Assembly: GCF_003033885.1 (NCBI RefSeq)
Contig: NZ_CP024081.1
Location: 682,999-746,998, forward strand
Origin: Pseudomonas rhizophila
GTDB taxonomy: Bacteria; Pseudomonadota; Gammaproteobacteria; Pseudomonadales; Pseudomonadaceae
Length of the DNA: 64,000 nt
Direction: 5' to 3'
Shown: one piece after another, positions 47,861 to 57,510 of the stretch
Layout of the letters: the number at the start of each line of letters is the position of its first letter
Position numbering within the stretch: position 1 is the stretch's first letter
Notes under the pieces: model-generated
The model's database searches: none
The model's input: the letters and a program-made list of their open reading frames with translations, nothing else
What the model was told of the DNA's origin: nothing
Position numbers and translations under genes: made by a program

Positions 47861-49438
47861 ATGGCCCTCGACATTCACGCTCACCGCATCCTGATCCTCG
47901 ACTTCGGTTCCCAGTACACCCAGCTGATCGCCCGCCGCGTGCGTGAAATCGGCGTGTACTGCGAATTGCATCCGTTCGACATGGATGACGAAGCGATTCG
48001 CGAATTCGCGCCTAAAGGCGTCATCCTCGCCGGCGGCCCCGAGTCTGTGCACGAAGCCGACAGCCCGCGTTGCCCGCAAGCGGTGTTCGACCTGGGCGTG
48101 CCGGTCTTCGGTATCTGCTACGGCATGCAGACCATGGCTGAACAGCTGGGCGGCAAGGTAGAAGGCTCCGACCTGCGTGAGTTCGGTTATGCCCGCGTCG
48201 ACGTGGTCGGCAAGAGCCGCCTGTTGGACGGCATCGAAGACCATATCGATGCCGACGGCCTGTTTGGCCTCGACGTGTGGATGAGCCACGGTGACAAGGT
48301 CACCAAGATGCCGGAAGACTTCCACATCCTGGCCAGCACCCCGAGCTGCCCGATCGCCGGCATGTTCAACGATGACCGCCGTTACTACGGCGTGCAGTTC
48401 CACCCGGAAGTGACTCATACCAAGCAAGGCGGTCGCATCCTGTCGCGTTTCATCCTCGATATCTGCGAGTGCGAAGCCCTCTGGACGCCATCGAAAATCG
48501 CTGAAGACGCCATCGCCCAGGTCCGCGCCCAGGTCGGCACCGACAACGTACTGCTCGGCTTGTCCGGCGGCGTGGACTCCTCGGTGGTTGCCGCGCTGCT
48601 GCACAAGGCCATCGGCGATCAACTGACCTGCGTCTTCGTCGACAACGGCCTGCTGCGCCTGCACGAAGGCGAGCAAGTGATGGCCATGTTCGCCGAGAAC
48701 ATGGGCGTCAAGGTGATCCGCGCCAACGCCGAAGAGCAGTTCCTGAACAACCTGGCCGGCGAGTCCGACCCGGAGAAGAAGCGCAAGATCATCGGCCGCA
48801 CCTTCATCGACGTATTCGATGCCGAATCCTGCAAGCTGGACAACATCAAGTACCTGGCCCAAGGCACCATCTACCCCGACGTGATCGAGTCGGCCGGCGC
48901 CAAGAGCGGCAAGGCCCACGTGATCAAGTCCCACCACAACGTCGGTGGCCTGCCGGAAGAAATGAACCTCAAGCTGGTCGAGCCGCTGCGCGAGTTGTTC
49001 AAGGACGAGGTGCGTCGCCTCGGCCTGGAACTGGGCCTGCCGTACGACATGGTCTACCGCCACCCATTCCCGGGCCCGGGCCTGGGCGTGCGGATCCTTG
49101 GTGAAGTGAAGAAGGAATACGCCGACCTGCTGCGTCGCGCCGACCACATCTTCATCGAAGAACTGCGCAAGGCCGACTGGTACCACAAGGTCAGCCAGGC
49201 GTTCGTGGTGTTCCAGCCGGTGAAATCGGTTGGCGTGGTCGGCGATGGCCGTCGTTACGCCTGGGTCGTGGCCCTGCGCGCCGTGGAAACCATCGACTTC
49301 ATGACCGCGCGCTGGGCACACCTGCCGTACGAGCTGCTGGAAACCGTTTCCGGTCGGATCATCAACGAAATCGAAGGCATCTCCCGCGTGACGTATGACG
49401 TGTCGAGCAAGCCGCCGGCGACGATTGAGTGGGAATAA
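47861..49438 (+). CDS. guaA: GMP synthase (glutamine-hydrolysing)
   Basis: GuaA converts XMP to GMP. The 525-aa protein has an N-terminal class I glutamine amidotransferase ([17 protein letters not shown] with the catalytic Cys, [11 protein letters not shown]). It also has an ATP-pyrophosphatase P-loop ([17 protein letters not shown]) and a C-terminal dimerisation domain ending KPPATIEWE. The guaA 3' end is a known insertion site for genomic islands. The accessory segment that follows fits this. Confidence 0.98.
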   Translation: MALDIHAHRILILDFGSQYTQLIARRVREIGVYCELHPFDMDDEAIREFAPKGVILAGGPESVHEADSPRCPQAVFDLGVPVFGICYGMQTMAEQLGGKVEGSDLREFGYARVDVVGKSRLLDGIEDHIDADGLFGLDVWMSHGDKVTKMPEDFHILASTPSCPIAGMFNDDRRYYGVQFHPEVTHTKQGGRILSRFILDICECEALWTPSKIAEDAIAQVRAQVGTDNVLLGLSGGVDSSVVAALLHKAIGDQLTCVFVDNGLLRLHEGEQVMAMFAENMGVKVIRANAEEQFLNNLAGESDPEKKRKIIGRTFIDVFDAESCKLDNIKYLAQGTIYPDVIESAGAKSGKAHVIKSHHNVGGLPEEMNLKLVEPLRELFKDEVRRLGLELGLPYDMVYRHPFPGPGLGVRILGEVKKEYADLLRRADHIFIEELRKADWYHKVSQAFVVFQPVKSVGVVGDGRRYAWVVALRAVETIDFMTARWAHLPYELLETVSGRIINEIEGISRVTYDVSSKPPATIEWE

Positions 49439-49570
49439 GGCTGATCCGCAGCTCTCTGTTTTATAAGTAAAAAACTAGAGAGCCCCAGGTCGAAACAGAA
49501 TTGTGACCTGGGTGATATTCAGTCAGGCAGGTGACATCGCCAGACGCTACGGGCTTTACCATCAGCCTCA

Positions 49571-49604
49571 AACAACAAAACCCGCATTGGCGGGTTTTGT
49601 TGTT
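49571..49604. terminator. Bidirectional terminator after guaA
   Basis: AACAACAAAACCCGC-ATTG-GCGGGTTTTGTTGTT is a long perfect hairpin that serves both guaA and the convergent autotransporter gene. Confidence 0.85.
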
Positions 49605-49621
49605 TCAGACGAACACGTTGA

Positions 49622-51919
49622 TCAGAAGTCGTAACGCACGTTCGCAGTGAAGGTGTCGGCGTCGAAACCACTGCTGGTCAGGTAGTTGTACGTCCCTCCC
49701 ACGCTCCACGCGCCCACGCGGTAGTTCGCGCCCAGTCCCAGCTCGTAGCTGTCGCGCGCCGGTGTCGCGCCTGTGGTGGTGAAGGGGGTACCACCGAGTA
49801 CGAAGGTGGAGGTGGTGCCGGCCTTGTCGCCGATGAAATCGTGCCAGGCCATCAGCTTGGCTTCCGGTTCCAGGCTGCCCACACCTACGTCAAAAGCGGC
49901 CGCCAGACGAGCGCCCAGGCCCATTTCGCCGATTTCATAACGCTGGCTGCCGACGTTGAGGGCGGCTGAGCTACCTTTTTCACGGTACGAATCAATCGAC
50001 ACGTTGGCATAACGCGCACCGATCTGTGGTTCCAGCAGCCACTGCTTGTCGAGCTGGAAAGTGTAGCCTGCCAGTGCGTTGACGCCGAAGATCTCACTGT
50101 CGTAATCGGCCTTGGCGCGGGTACCGGCGATGTAGCGTTTGGACTCGTTGTCGTTCCAGCCATACATCAGCGAGGTGTCGACAAAGAAGTTGTCATGGGT
50201 CCAGTTGCCGTACAGGGTCAGTGCATGGCCGCTGACGTCGGTTTTGTGGCCCAGGTCGGATTTGACGTCGCTGGTCAGGTAGCTGTAAGCCAGGCCCATG
50301 GTGGTATCGGCGTTGAGCTTGCCGTCGGCACCCACGGCGATGCCGTTGGTGTTGGCGTCGTAGCCGTCGATACCGTGGCGGCTGTCCTGGTTGGCATCGC
50401 TGGACAGCGCTTGCAGCCATACGCCTTGTTCTGCCAGGACGTCACCGGAGGACAGACCGCTACGCGCTTTGCTGGCGCGGCGGTTGATGGCACTTGCGAC
50501 CAGGTTCTGGCTGTTGGTGGCGGCGTTGATCGCCCCGCGGCTGACGTCCGGGGTCAGGGTTTCGGCAAGTTTGGCCAGATCTTCACTGGTGGCGGCGTTG
50601 GCGAAACGCTGGAATACCGGGTCACTTTCGTCCAACTGGCCCATGACCGTGTTCTTGAACGGATTGATGGCGTTCACCGCGTTGCGCGAACCACGGGCAC
50701 CCAGCAGGTCTTGCGTGATCGCCTCATCACTGCGGGTGGCAACCAGTGCTTTCACGTCCTGGCCTTCAATGCCGAAGTTCCTCACCTCAAGCAACGCCGA
50801 GGAGGAAACCACGGACAGGTTCTGCGGGTCTTCCCAAGTGCCAGAGTTGATGAGGGTGTAGCGGGTGCCCGACGTGCGGAAGTCGTCGGAGCGAGCCTGC
50901 AGTTCGATCTGGCTGCCTGGAGAGAAGTAGGTATTGCCGGTGACTTTCAGGATCGGCGTGTTGGGCAGTGTGTTGTTGTCCAGCAGCAGGCGCAAACGCG
51001 CAGTCTCGCTGTCCATGTCGAGGTCGCCCACAATCGTAGTCTGCGGGCGAAGCAGAGTCAGGCGGCCCCCGTCGATATCGACGAAACCGGCGCGGATGGT
51101 CGAGCCATCGAACATCGCGTCCCCTTGCACCAGCACACCACTCAGGCCCAGCAGGTCACCCTTGACCTGACCACCTTGCCAGTAGAAATACGAAGGGGAG
51201 GCATTGTCGTCCGCCAGAATTGCTGCGGTGCCGCCTTCGATCAGGCCACCTGTCTGCCTGATGGTGAGGATGTCGAAACCGCCGGAGGTGTCGAGACTGC
51301 GAAAATGGATACCGACTCCATCGGCGGAGATAGTCCCGCTGTTGTTGATATCGCTCTTGAAGGGAGCGCCTGTCATCTGACCGGTAAAGCGAGCGTTCTC
51401 GATCTCGATACCCGCAGAGTCGATGCCACGAGCGGTGATAGTGCCCGAGTTATTGATGTTCGCCTGGGTCGAGGTGATCATCATGCCGTTGGCATCTTCG
51501 CCAGTCACAGTGATGTTGCCGTTGTTGTTCACTTCGCCAGCGATATTCGCCAGATACAGGTCCAGCCCCATGGCGCCATTGCCGCTCACCGTAATGTCGC
51601 CATGATTTACCAGATCGCCAGCGACGGTGGAATTGAGGGTCATGGCGAGGCCGGCCGGGATGTCGCTGGGGTTCGCGGCCGTCAGGTTGATGTTGCCCTG
51701 GTTGACCAGGTTGCCCGCCAGGGTCACGTCGGTCAGCTCTACACCAGCGTTTTGCGACGTCCCGGTGAAGGTGGCGTTATTGAAAACGTCACCGGAGCTG
51801 CTGTATGCCCCTGTGCTCAGGTCGTGGTTGAAGTCGGGTGCGGGTGCGGCATGGACCGTGGCAGTGGCAGCCGCGATGGACAGCGCCAACAACGAGCGGC
51901 GCAGGTGGGAGATGTTCAA
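49622..51919 (-). CDS. Autotransporter (type Va) outer-membrane protein
   Basis: I place the start at TTG 51919, because GTAAGGA lies at the right distance and the protein then begins with a signal peptide (MNISHLRRSLLALSIAAATA), giving 765 aa. An in-frame ATG at 52018 would add 33 residues ahead of it. The passenger (about 28-450) has repeated beta-helix units such as INNSGTITARGIDSAG and VNNNGNITVTGEDANG. The C-terminal 270 residues form an autotransporter barrel ending in the aromatic FTANVRYDF. No protease or lipase motif is visible, so the passenger may be an adhesin. The gene lies in the accessory insert after guaA. Confidence 0.85.
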   Translation of the reverse strand: MNISHLRRSLLALSIAAATATVHAAPAPDFNHDLSTGAYSSSGDVFNNATFTGTSQNAGVELTDVTLAGNLVNQGNINLTAANPSDIPAGLAMTLNSTVAGDLVNHGDITVSGNGAMGLDLYLANIAGEVNNNGNITVTGEDANGMMITSTQANINNSGTITARGIDSAGIEIENARFTGQMTGAPFKSDINNSGTISADGVGIHFRSLDTSGGFDILTIRQTGGLIEGGTAAILADDNASPSYFYWQGGQVKGDLLGLSGVLVQGDAMFDGSTIRAGFVDIDGGRLTLLRPQTTIVGDLDMDSETARLRLLLDNNTLPNTPILKVTGNTYFSPGSQIELQARSDDFRTSGTRYTLINSGTWEDPQNLSVVSSSALLEVRNFGIEGQDVKALVATRSDEAITQDLLGARGSRNAVNAINPFKNTVMGQLDESDPVFQRFANAATSEDLAKLAETLTPDVSRGAINAATNSQNLVASAINRRASKARSGLSSGDVLAEQGVWLQALSSDANQDSRHGIDGYDANTNGIAVGADGKLNADTTMGLAYSYLTSDVKSDLGHKTDVSGHALTLYGNWTHDNFFVDTSLMYGWNDNESKRYIAGTRAKADYDSEIFGVNALAGYTFQLDKQWLLEPQIGARYANVSIDSYREKGSSAALNVGSQRYEIGEMGLGARLAAAFDVGVGSLEPEAKLMAWHDFIGDKAGTTSTFVLGGTPFTTTGATPARDSYELGLGANYRVGAWSVGGTYNYLTSSGFDADTFTANVRYDF

Positions 51920-52187
51920 GACAGTATCCTTACAGGGTAGAAACTGACAGAGAACAACCTGCGCGTCAGCGTCTGTTTTAGGCTTCCCTGCCAGCTTGTC
52001 AGTGAAGTGCTGATTCAAGCGCGGTGAAATTTACACGATGCTTGTAGGGCAAATCACCATAAAAAGAATAAATGACGAAGAAAAAGCTAAAAAATGCGAC
52101 GTTACAGTTATTTTTTGAGGCTTTATAGGGTTATTCAGCAATAAGCGGAACTTAAGGTCGCCGTCGTGGTCACGCCCGGGTCAGGCA

Positions 52188-53090
52188 CTAGGGGGAATGG
52201 TGTTCGGATGTTTTTAAACGGACGTGCCCACCCTTAATCTCAGGATTCTCATGTGCCAATGGAATTTTGGCCCACCGGCTCCATGTCGCTTCCCACCCCC
52301 TATCATGGCTGGCTCCTGGTACATGGACGTATTGGGAAAGGGGCGAGCCCAGCGCCTGTTGGTACCTATCAGCTAAACGACCTGGAACAATCAGGTCTGC
52401 TTCTCCGATGAGATGACGCTGGGGCAATAAGGCGAGTCGACTACGATAGTCCAGCGGATCCAGTGAACCGTCGAGTGGCGACAGTCCTTTCATCGTCGCC
52501 CACAGACGTGGACTGAGATTGCCAGCAAGGGTTTGCACCTGGGTAACATCATTGCGCTGTGCCGCTAACAATAATGCGAGAGCGGCTCCACCTGAATACC
52601 CCACCAGTTCGAACTCCCTATTGCCATATCGCTGTTTCAGTTGGTCCAGCGCCTGGCTGAGACGGGTGACCACTTCCTGAGAAAAGCGGCGATTGGTCCA
52701 GAGTGCTGATTGACAGGCTGCGGCCATGACGAACTGGCAGGGGCGTGCCAGGTACGCGTTCGGTGTCGGATCATCGACCGCCAGTCGTGGCACTAACAGA
52801 TTGTGCGGGCTCGGATCCAGGCTGGGTTGAGTGGCCGTCGCCCAGGAATGGCCATCGCCTTCCAGGTAGACACGCAGGCGAGTCATCTTTTCCCCAGTGT
52901 GCGGCGCAAGTATGAGGAGGGGGAAGGCGTGGCCTGGCAAGACCTCCCATTGTCGGCCGTGCTCTTCAGCCAGTTGTTGCAGTGCCTCGCGCGGCGATTG
53001 GCAGGCGATGAGAAGCGCGCTGACCATCACCATCCAGGCTTTATAGAAGCCGGCCAATGTCCCACGACAGGAAAAGTATCTACTCATCAT
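52188..53090 (-). CDS. Alpha/beta hydrolase, probable lipoprotein
   Basis: The frame extends to 53258, but the N-terminal 56 residues look non-coding. From M at 53090 there is a signal-like stretch with a possible lipobox (VSALLIACQS). The body has the nucleophile elbow ELVGYSGGAALALLLA (GxSxG), an acidic residue in LIGEADLIVPG, and a histidine in VPGASHDRGWEATW. That is a complete serine-hydrolase triad. The substrate is unknown. The start is uncertain; 53036 is also possible. Confidence 0.7.
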   Translation of the reverse strand: MMSRYFSCRGTLAGFYKAWMVMVSALLIACQSPREALQQLAEEHGRQWEVLPGHAFPLLILAPHTGEKMTRLRVYLEGDGHSWATATQPSLDPSPHNLLVPRLAVDDPTPNAYLARPCQFVMAAACQSALWTNRRFSQEVVTRLSQALDQLKQRYGNREFELVGYSGGAALALLLAAQRNDVTQVQTLAGNLSPRLWATMKGLSPLDGSLDPLDYRSRLALLPQRHLIGEADLIVPGRLADRYQQALGSPLSQYVHVPGASHDRGWEATWSRWAKIPLAHENPEIKGGHVRLKTSEHHSP

Positions 53091-53329
53091 CTGTCGTAAC
53101 ACACCTTGGCAATTGGCAGCATCGGCATTGAAGTCGGCATTGGCGGTGTAGTTCTTGGTTAAGTTAGGGCGGCGATGGCAGGATGTGGCGACCAGCCTAT
53201 CCCAGTTCGAAGCGCGCCATTTATAGATCCGATTTCGATCCCCAAGTTGCTGATTCAACGCAGCAGATGCGCGAAGAGTCTCTTATCTGCGCATGCTGCA
53301 CGAATGACCACCGTATCGATGTGTACAGG

Positions 53330-53362
53330 AAAACCCTGTGGATAACCTCTCCAGGGTTTTTT
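53330..53362. other. Hairpin containing a perfect DnaA box
   Basis: AAAACCCTG ... CAGGGTTTTTT forms a terminator-like hairpin. Its loop side carries TGTGGATAA (53337-53345), the complement of the DnaA box TTATCCACA. No gene ends immediately upstream. A single box is weak evidence for DnaA binding. Confidence 0.35.
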
Positions 53363-53408
53363 CATTTTGACTGGCCTTACTATTTCTCATCTGCGGGTCT
53401 CCTGAGGA

Positions 53409-53578
53409 AAGCTTCTGTCAGGCGGTTTTCCCGTCACGTTTCGCTACGATTACCGTCTCAGCGGGGGCCGAGAGGCGCTTATCATCGGGCGGTATGGCCT
53501 GCGGGAATCGCAGCTATTGAAGAGCGGGCCAAGGTTGTCGATTGACAACCTGGTGGGCCATGCGAATACTGGAGATCA
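53409..53578 (+). pseudogene. Remnant of a P4-type tyrosine integrase (N-terminal arm-binding domain)
   Basis: In the frame through 53433, the translation reads VTFRYDYRLSGGREALIIGR followed by YG. That is the DUF4102 arm-binding pattern of P4-family integrases (FRYRLNGRRE, then LTIGRYG). Similarity fades after about 53500. No start codon, middle or catalytic domain is present. It shows that an integrative element once sat here, downstream of guaA. Confidence 0.65.
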
Positions 53579-53581
53579 CGG

Positions 53582-53857
53582 ATGAGTCGTCCCTCGCACC
53601 CGAAGAAAGAGGTCGAAGAAGTGCTTAGGCATGCCGAAGCGCAGGGCTGGCGTGTAGTAGTTGGCGGTAGTCACGCCTGGGGGCGGGCTTATTGTCCTTA
53701 TAACGATGAGGACTGCCGCTGCGGTGAGTTCTGTATTACGTCGATATGGAGCACGCCAAAGAACCCTGGCAATCACGCGCGAGCATTGCGGCGCGTTGTG
53801 GACAATTGCACTGCGCATCGTAATTGGCGCGAAGCTGATGACGGTGCTGAGGACTAG
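53582..53857 (+). CDS. HicA-like small protein (putative toxin)
   Basis: The 91-aa protein has GGAGATCACGG before the ATG. Residues 8-35 (KKEVEEVLRHAEAQGWRVVVGGSH) match the HicA double-stranded-RNA-binding fold, with the histidine in GGSHAWGR at the catalytic position. It also has a cysteine cluster DEDCRCGEFC. HicA toxins are mRNA interferases. The next gene starts 3 bp later and encodes a DNA-binding protein, the usual toxin-antitoxin layout. Toxicity is inferred. Confidence 0.6.
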   Translation: MSRPSHPKKEVEEVLRHAEAQGWRVVVGGSHAWGRAYCPYNDEDCRCGEFCITSIWSTPKNPGNHARALRRVVDNCTAHRNWREADDGAED

Positions 53858-53860
53858 GAA

Positions 53861-54385
53861 ATGGAATACACCTTTACCTTGAAATATCAGCTCGCTGGTG
53901 ATGACTGTCCCGCGGATGAACTGGTCGAGCGGCTGGGTGAGGCTGGCTGCGACGACGCTCTGGTAGGCATTGGGCAACCGGGGCGGCTGGCGCTTGAGTT
54001 CACTCGGGAGGCTGAGGATGCGATCAAGGCCGTGCTTAGTGCCCTGGGCGATGTCCGCCGCGCGGTGCCGTCGGCCAAACTGATCGAGGTTGCTCCTGAT
54101 TGGGTCGGGCTGACCGACGTAGCCGAAATCGTAGGCGTATCTCGACAGAACATGCGCAAGCTGATGTTGGCTCATCCTGGCAGCTTCCCGACGCCTGTGC
54201 ACGAAGGGAGTTCGTCTATCTGGCACTTGGCAGACATCCTGACCTGGCTGCAGGCCAAGGGCAGCTATTCACTTCCCAAGCACGTGTTGGATCTGGCGCA
54301 GGTGGCTTTGCAGGTCAACGTTGCGAAAGAGGGGCGGCGGTTACCTGGCTTGGCTGTCAGAGAGTTGGAAGTTTTGGTTGGGTGA
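53861..54385 (+). CDS. DNA-binding protein, putative antitoxin partner
   Basis: The 174-aa protein has a HicB-like alpha/beta N-terminus (1-75, YTFTLKYQLAGDDCPADELV). A helix-turn-helix follows at about 86-110 (VGLTDVAEIVGVSRQNMRKL), then a helical tail. It starts 3 bp after the HicA-like gene. It could neutralise that protein and repress the operon. The pairing is inferred from spacing and domain type. Confidence 0.65.
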   Translation: MEYTFTLKYQLAGDDCPADELVERLGEAGCDDALVGIGQPGRLALEFTREAEDAIKAVLSALGDVRRAVPSAKLIEVAPDWVGLTDVAEIVGVSRQNMRKLMLAHPGSFPTPVHEGSSSIWHLADILTWLQAKGSYSLPKHVLDLAQVALQVNVAKEGRRLPGLAVRELEVLVG

Positions 54386-54553
54386 CGGTCTGAACCGCTT
54401 GGGGCGCCATTAGGCGCCCTTGTCGCATCTGACGATGATGGCTCGACCGGGCGACGCGACAATCCTTCACTTAATATTTCTCAATTGCAGGTGTATCGTA
54501 TTCGCCTTTTGCGGGCCCCAGGGTCCGTCGCAGATTCAAGAGGTGGTCGCTTA

Positions 54554-55930
54554 ATGTCCTTTACCCGTCGCCAAATACTCGGTGGCCTGGCCGGTCTTGT
54601 TGTCGTTGGCGTAGGGGCGGGGGGCGCGTCGCGGTATTGGTTGGGCAAGATGGCCGATGCCGAGGCCGGTCACGACTATGAATTGATCGCCGCGCCCCTG
54701 GACGTGGAGCTGGTGGCCGGGCACAAGACCCAGGCTTGGGCCTTTGGTCCGTCGGCACCGGGTACTGAATTGCGGGTGCGTCAGGGCGAATGGTTGCGGG
54801 TGCGCTTCATTAATCACCTGCCGGTTGCGACCACCATTCACTGGCACGGTATCCGTCTGCCGCTGGAGATGGACGGTGTGCCGTATGTCTCGCAATTGCC
54901 GGTGCTGCCGGGTGAATACTTCGATTACAAATTCCGCGTGCCGGACGCCGGCAGCTATTGGTATCACCCCCACGTCAACAGCAGCGAAGAGCTCGGTCGC
55001 GGGCTTGTTGGACCTTTGATTGTCGAGGAGCGTGAGCCCACCGGCTTCAAATACGAACAAACCCTCAGCCTCAAGAACTGGCATGTGGATGAGCAAGGCG
55101 AGTTCGTCGCCTTCAGCATTCCCCGTGAAGCGGCCCGTGGAGGGACGGCCGGGCGTTTGTCGACCATCAACGGCGTGCCGCTGCCGGTGATTGATCTGCC
55201 GGCCGGACAGATCACCCGGGTACGCTTGCTGAACCTGGACAATACCCTGACCTACCGCATCAACATTCCTGGCGTCGAGGCGCAGATCTACGCCCTGGAC
55301 GGTAACCCTGTCGCGCCGCGCCCGCTGGGCAAGGAATACTGGCTGGGTCCGGGCATGCGCATTTGTCTGGCGATCAAGGCGCCGGCGGCCGGGGAGGAGT
55401 TGTCATTGCGCAATGGTCCGGTGCGGCTGGGCACTTTGCGCTCCGTGCCCAACAACGAGGCGCCGGCCCAGTGGCCGCCCGCGCTGCCACCTAACCCGGT
55501 GGCCGAGCCGGACCTGGCCAATGCCGAGAAACTCAACTTCAATTTCGAGTGGGTCGGTTCGGTGTCGGTCAATGTCGACAACGGCAAACCACCGAGTTTG
55601 TGGCAGATCAACGGCAAGGCCTGGGACATCACCGACAAGACCTGCGCCGACCGGCCAATCGCCACGCTGAAAAAAGGCCAGAGTTACATTTTTGAATTGA
55701 AGAACATGACTCAGTACCAGCATCCGATCCATTTGCACGGCATGAGCTTCAAAGTGATTGCGTCCAACCGGCACAAGGTCATCCCATATTTCACCGACAC
55801 TTACCTGCTGGGCAAGAACGAGCGGGCGCAGGTCGCGCTGGTGGCGGATAACCCGGGGGTGTGGATGTTCCATTGCCATGTGATCGACCACATGGAAACC
55901 GGCCTGATGGCCGCCATCGAGGTGGCGTGA
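54554..55930 (+). CDS. Multicopper oxidase, Tat-exported
   Basis: The 458-aa protein has a twin-arginine signal (FTRRQILGGLAGLVVVGVG) and three cupredoxin domains. All copper sites are intact: HWHGIRLPLEMDG, YWYHPHVNSSEELG, HPIHLHGMSFKV, and MFHCHVIDHMETGLM with type-1 Cys and axial Met. It oxidises substrates such as cuprous copper or phenols with O2 in the periplasm. ATG 54554 is chosen to start at the Tat signal. Its TGA shares one base with the tadA ATG (TGATG). Confidence 0.92.
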   Translation: MSFTRRQILGGLAGLVVVGVGAGGASRYWLGKMADAEAGHDYELIAAPLDVELVAGHKTQAWAFGPSAPGTELRVRQGEWLRVRFINHLPVATTIHWHGIRLPLEMDGVPYVSQLPVLPGEYFDYKFRVPDAGSYWYHPHVNSSEELGRGLVGPLIVEEREPTGFKYEQTLSLKNWHVDEQGEFVAFSIPREAARGGTAGRLSTINGVPLPVIDLPAGQITRVRLLNLDNTLTYRINIPGVEAQIYALDGNPVAPRPLGKEYWLGPGMRICLAIKAPAAGEELSLRNGPVRLGTLRSVPNNEAPAQWPPALPPNPVAEPDLANAEKLNFNFEWVGSVSVNVDNGKPPSLWQINGKAWDITDKTCADRPIATLKKGQSYIFELKNMTQYQHPIHLHGMSFKVIASNRHKVIPYFTDTYLLGKNERAQVALVADNPGVWMFHCHVIDHMETGLMAAIEVA

Positions 55931-56427
55931 TGCGCCAGATTCGCCCCGCCAAAATCATCGACCGCAGCCGTGACCAGGATTTCATGCGCGAAGCCCTGAG
56001 CCTCGCCGCACAAGGCGCGGCTTTGGGTGAAGTGCCGGTGGGCGCGGTGCTGGTGCAGGACGGTGAGATCATCGGCCGCGGCTTCAACTGCCCGATCAGC
56101 GGCCACGACCCCAGCGCCCATGCGGAAATGGTCGCCATCCGCGCCGCCGCCCAGGCCGTGAGCAACTATCGCCTGCCCGGCAGCACCCTCTATGTGACGC
56201 TGGAGCCGTGCAGCATGTGCGCCGGCCTCATCGTTCACTCGCGCATCGCCCGGGTCGTCTACGGCGCCCTGGAGCCCAAGGCCGGCATTGTGCAGAGCCA
56301 GGGGCAGTTTTTCAGCCAGGGGTTTCTCAATCACCGGGTGATGTTCGAGGGCGGGGTGTTGGCTGACGAGTGCAGTGCGGTGTTGAGCGAGTTCTTCAAG
56401 GCCCGCAGAGCCAAATCCCAAGACTGA
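55930..56427 (+). CDS. tadA: tRNA-specific adenosine deaminase
   Basis: TadA deaminates A34 of tRNA-Arg(ACG) to inosine. The 165-aa protein carries the zinc motifs HAEMVAIRAAA (with catalytic Glu) and TLEPCSMCAGLIVHSRI, and GEVPVGAVLVQDG. The ATG at 55930 overlaps the preceding stop by one base, a TGATG junction that couples translation. Confidence 0.97.
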   Translation: MRQIRPAKIIDRSRDQDFMREALSLAAQGAALGEVPVGAVLVQDGEIIGRGFNCPISGHDPSAHAEMVAIRAAAQAVSNYRLPGSTLYVTLEPCSMCAGLIVHSRIARVVYGALEPKAGIVQSQGQFFSQGFLNHRVMFEGGVLADECSAVLSEFFKARRAKSQD

Positions 56428-56437
56428 CGCTGTACCC

Positions 56438-56528
56438 TGTGGGAGCTGAGCTTGCTCGCGATAGCGGTGGGTCAGCTTGCATTCATGTTGAATGTGCTGC
56501 CGCCTTCGCGAGCAAGCCCGCTCCCACA
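56438..56528. repeat. REP inverted pair (inward type, 91 bp)
   Basis: Direct REP at 56438-56462 (with one inserted base, GAGCTGAG) and inverted REP at 56505-56528, between tadA and the convergent cmoB. Confidence 0.8.
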
Positions 56529-56553
56529 GAGGGGTTTGTGGTACCTGGGCGAT

Positions 56554-57510
56554 TTATTTCCGCGCCACAATCACCGCCCGCATTGGCGCCGGCAGTCCTT
56601 CGATGGTTTTGCTGTGGTCGGCGGGATCGAGAAAGTCGCTAAGCGACTGATACTTCATCCACTCGGTGCTGCGCTGTTCTTCCACGGTGGTCAAGCTCAC
56701 GTCCACACAGCACACATCGCTGAACCCGGCGCGGCGCAGCCAGCGTTCCAGGGCTGGGACTGAAGGCAGGAACCAGACGTTGCGCATCTGTGCGTAACGG
56801 TCCTCGGGCACCAGAACCTGATGTTCATCGCCCTCGATCACCAGGGTTTCCAGGACCAGTTCGCCGCCCTTGACCAGGCAATCCTTGAGCGCCAGCAAAT
56901 GCTCGATTGGCGAGCGACGGTGGTAGAACACACCCATGGAAAACACTGTGTCGAAGCCTTCCAGCTCCGGCGGCAGCGCCTCGAATGGAAATGGCAGGTG
57001 CCAGGCGTTGGGCTGCGCGAGGTAACGCTGCACGGCCTGGAACTGGCAGAAGAACAGCCAGTTGGGATCGACGCCGATCACCGTGTCGGCGCCAGCGCCG
57101 AGCATCCGCCACATGTAATAACCGTTGCCGCAGCCCACATCGAGGATGCGCTTACCTTTGAGATCAAGGTGCGGGGCCACCCGCGACCACTTCCAGTCCG
57201 AACGCCATTCGGTGTCAACGTGCACGCCAAACAGGTCGAACGGCCCTTTGCGCCACGGCGACAGGCCCATCAGCGCGGTTCGCATCTGTTCACGGGTTTC
57301 GTCGCTGCAATCGGTATCGAGGGTCAGGCCGTTCAGCAGGTCGATCCGGGTCGGTTGCAGCACCGGCAAGGCATCGAGGGCGCTTTGCCAACGCTCCAGG
57401 TCGCCATGACCCTTTTCCATTTTGCTGTCCAGTTGCGTTTGCAGCGTCGCGGCCCAATCGGCCAGAGGGGTGCCGGCCAGATGGCGGGCCAGGGGAGACA
57501 GATCAATCAT
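56554..57510 (-). CDS. cmoB: tRNA U34 carboxymethyltransferase
   Basis: CmoB transfers a carboxymethyl group from carboxy-SAM to 5-hydroxyuridine 34 of tRNA. The 318-aa protein has the SAM fold ([20 protein letters not shown]), [20 protein letters not shown], and the basic C-terminal [16 protein letters not shown]. It overlaps the upstream cmoA by 4 bases, so the two-step pathway is coupled. Confidence 0.96.
   Translation of the reverse strand: MIDLSPLARHLAGTPLADWAATLQTQLDSKMEKGHGDLERWQSALDALPVLQPTRIDLLNGLTLDTDCSDETREQMRTALMGLSPWRKGPFDLFGVHVDTEWRSDWKWSRVAPHLDLKGKRILDVGCGNGYYMWRMLGAGADTVIGVDPNWLFFCQFQAVQRYLAQPNAWHLPFPFEALPPELEGFDTVFSMGVFYHRRSPIEHLLALKDCLVKGGELVLETLVIEGDEHQVLVPEDRYAQMRNVWFLPSVPALERWLRRAGFSDVCCVDVSLTTVEEQRSTEWMKYQSLSDFLDPADHSKTIEGLPAPMRAVIVARK

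Noticed and set aside
53183..53545. 120-aa plus-strand open frame
   Set aside because: It overlaps the 5' region of the hydrolase gene, the hairpin and the integrase remnant, and the integrase motif lies in a different frame.
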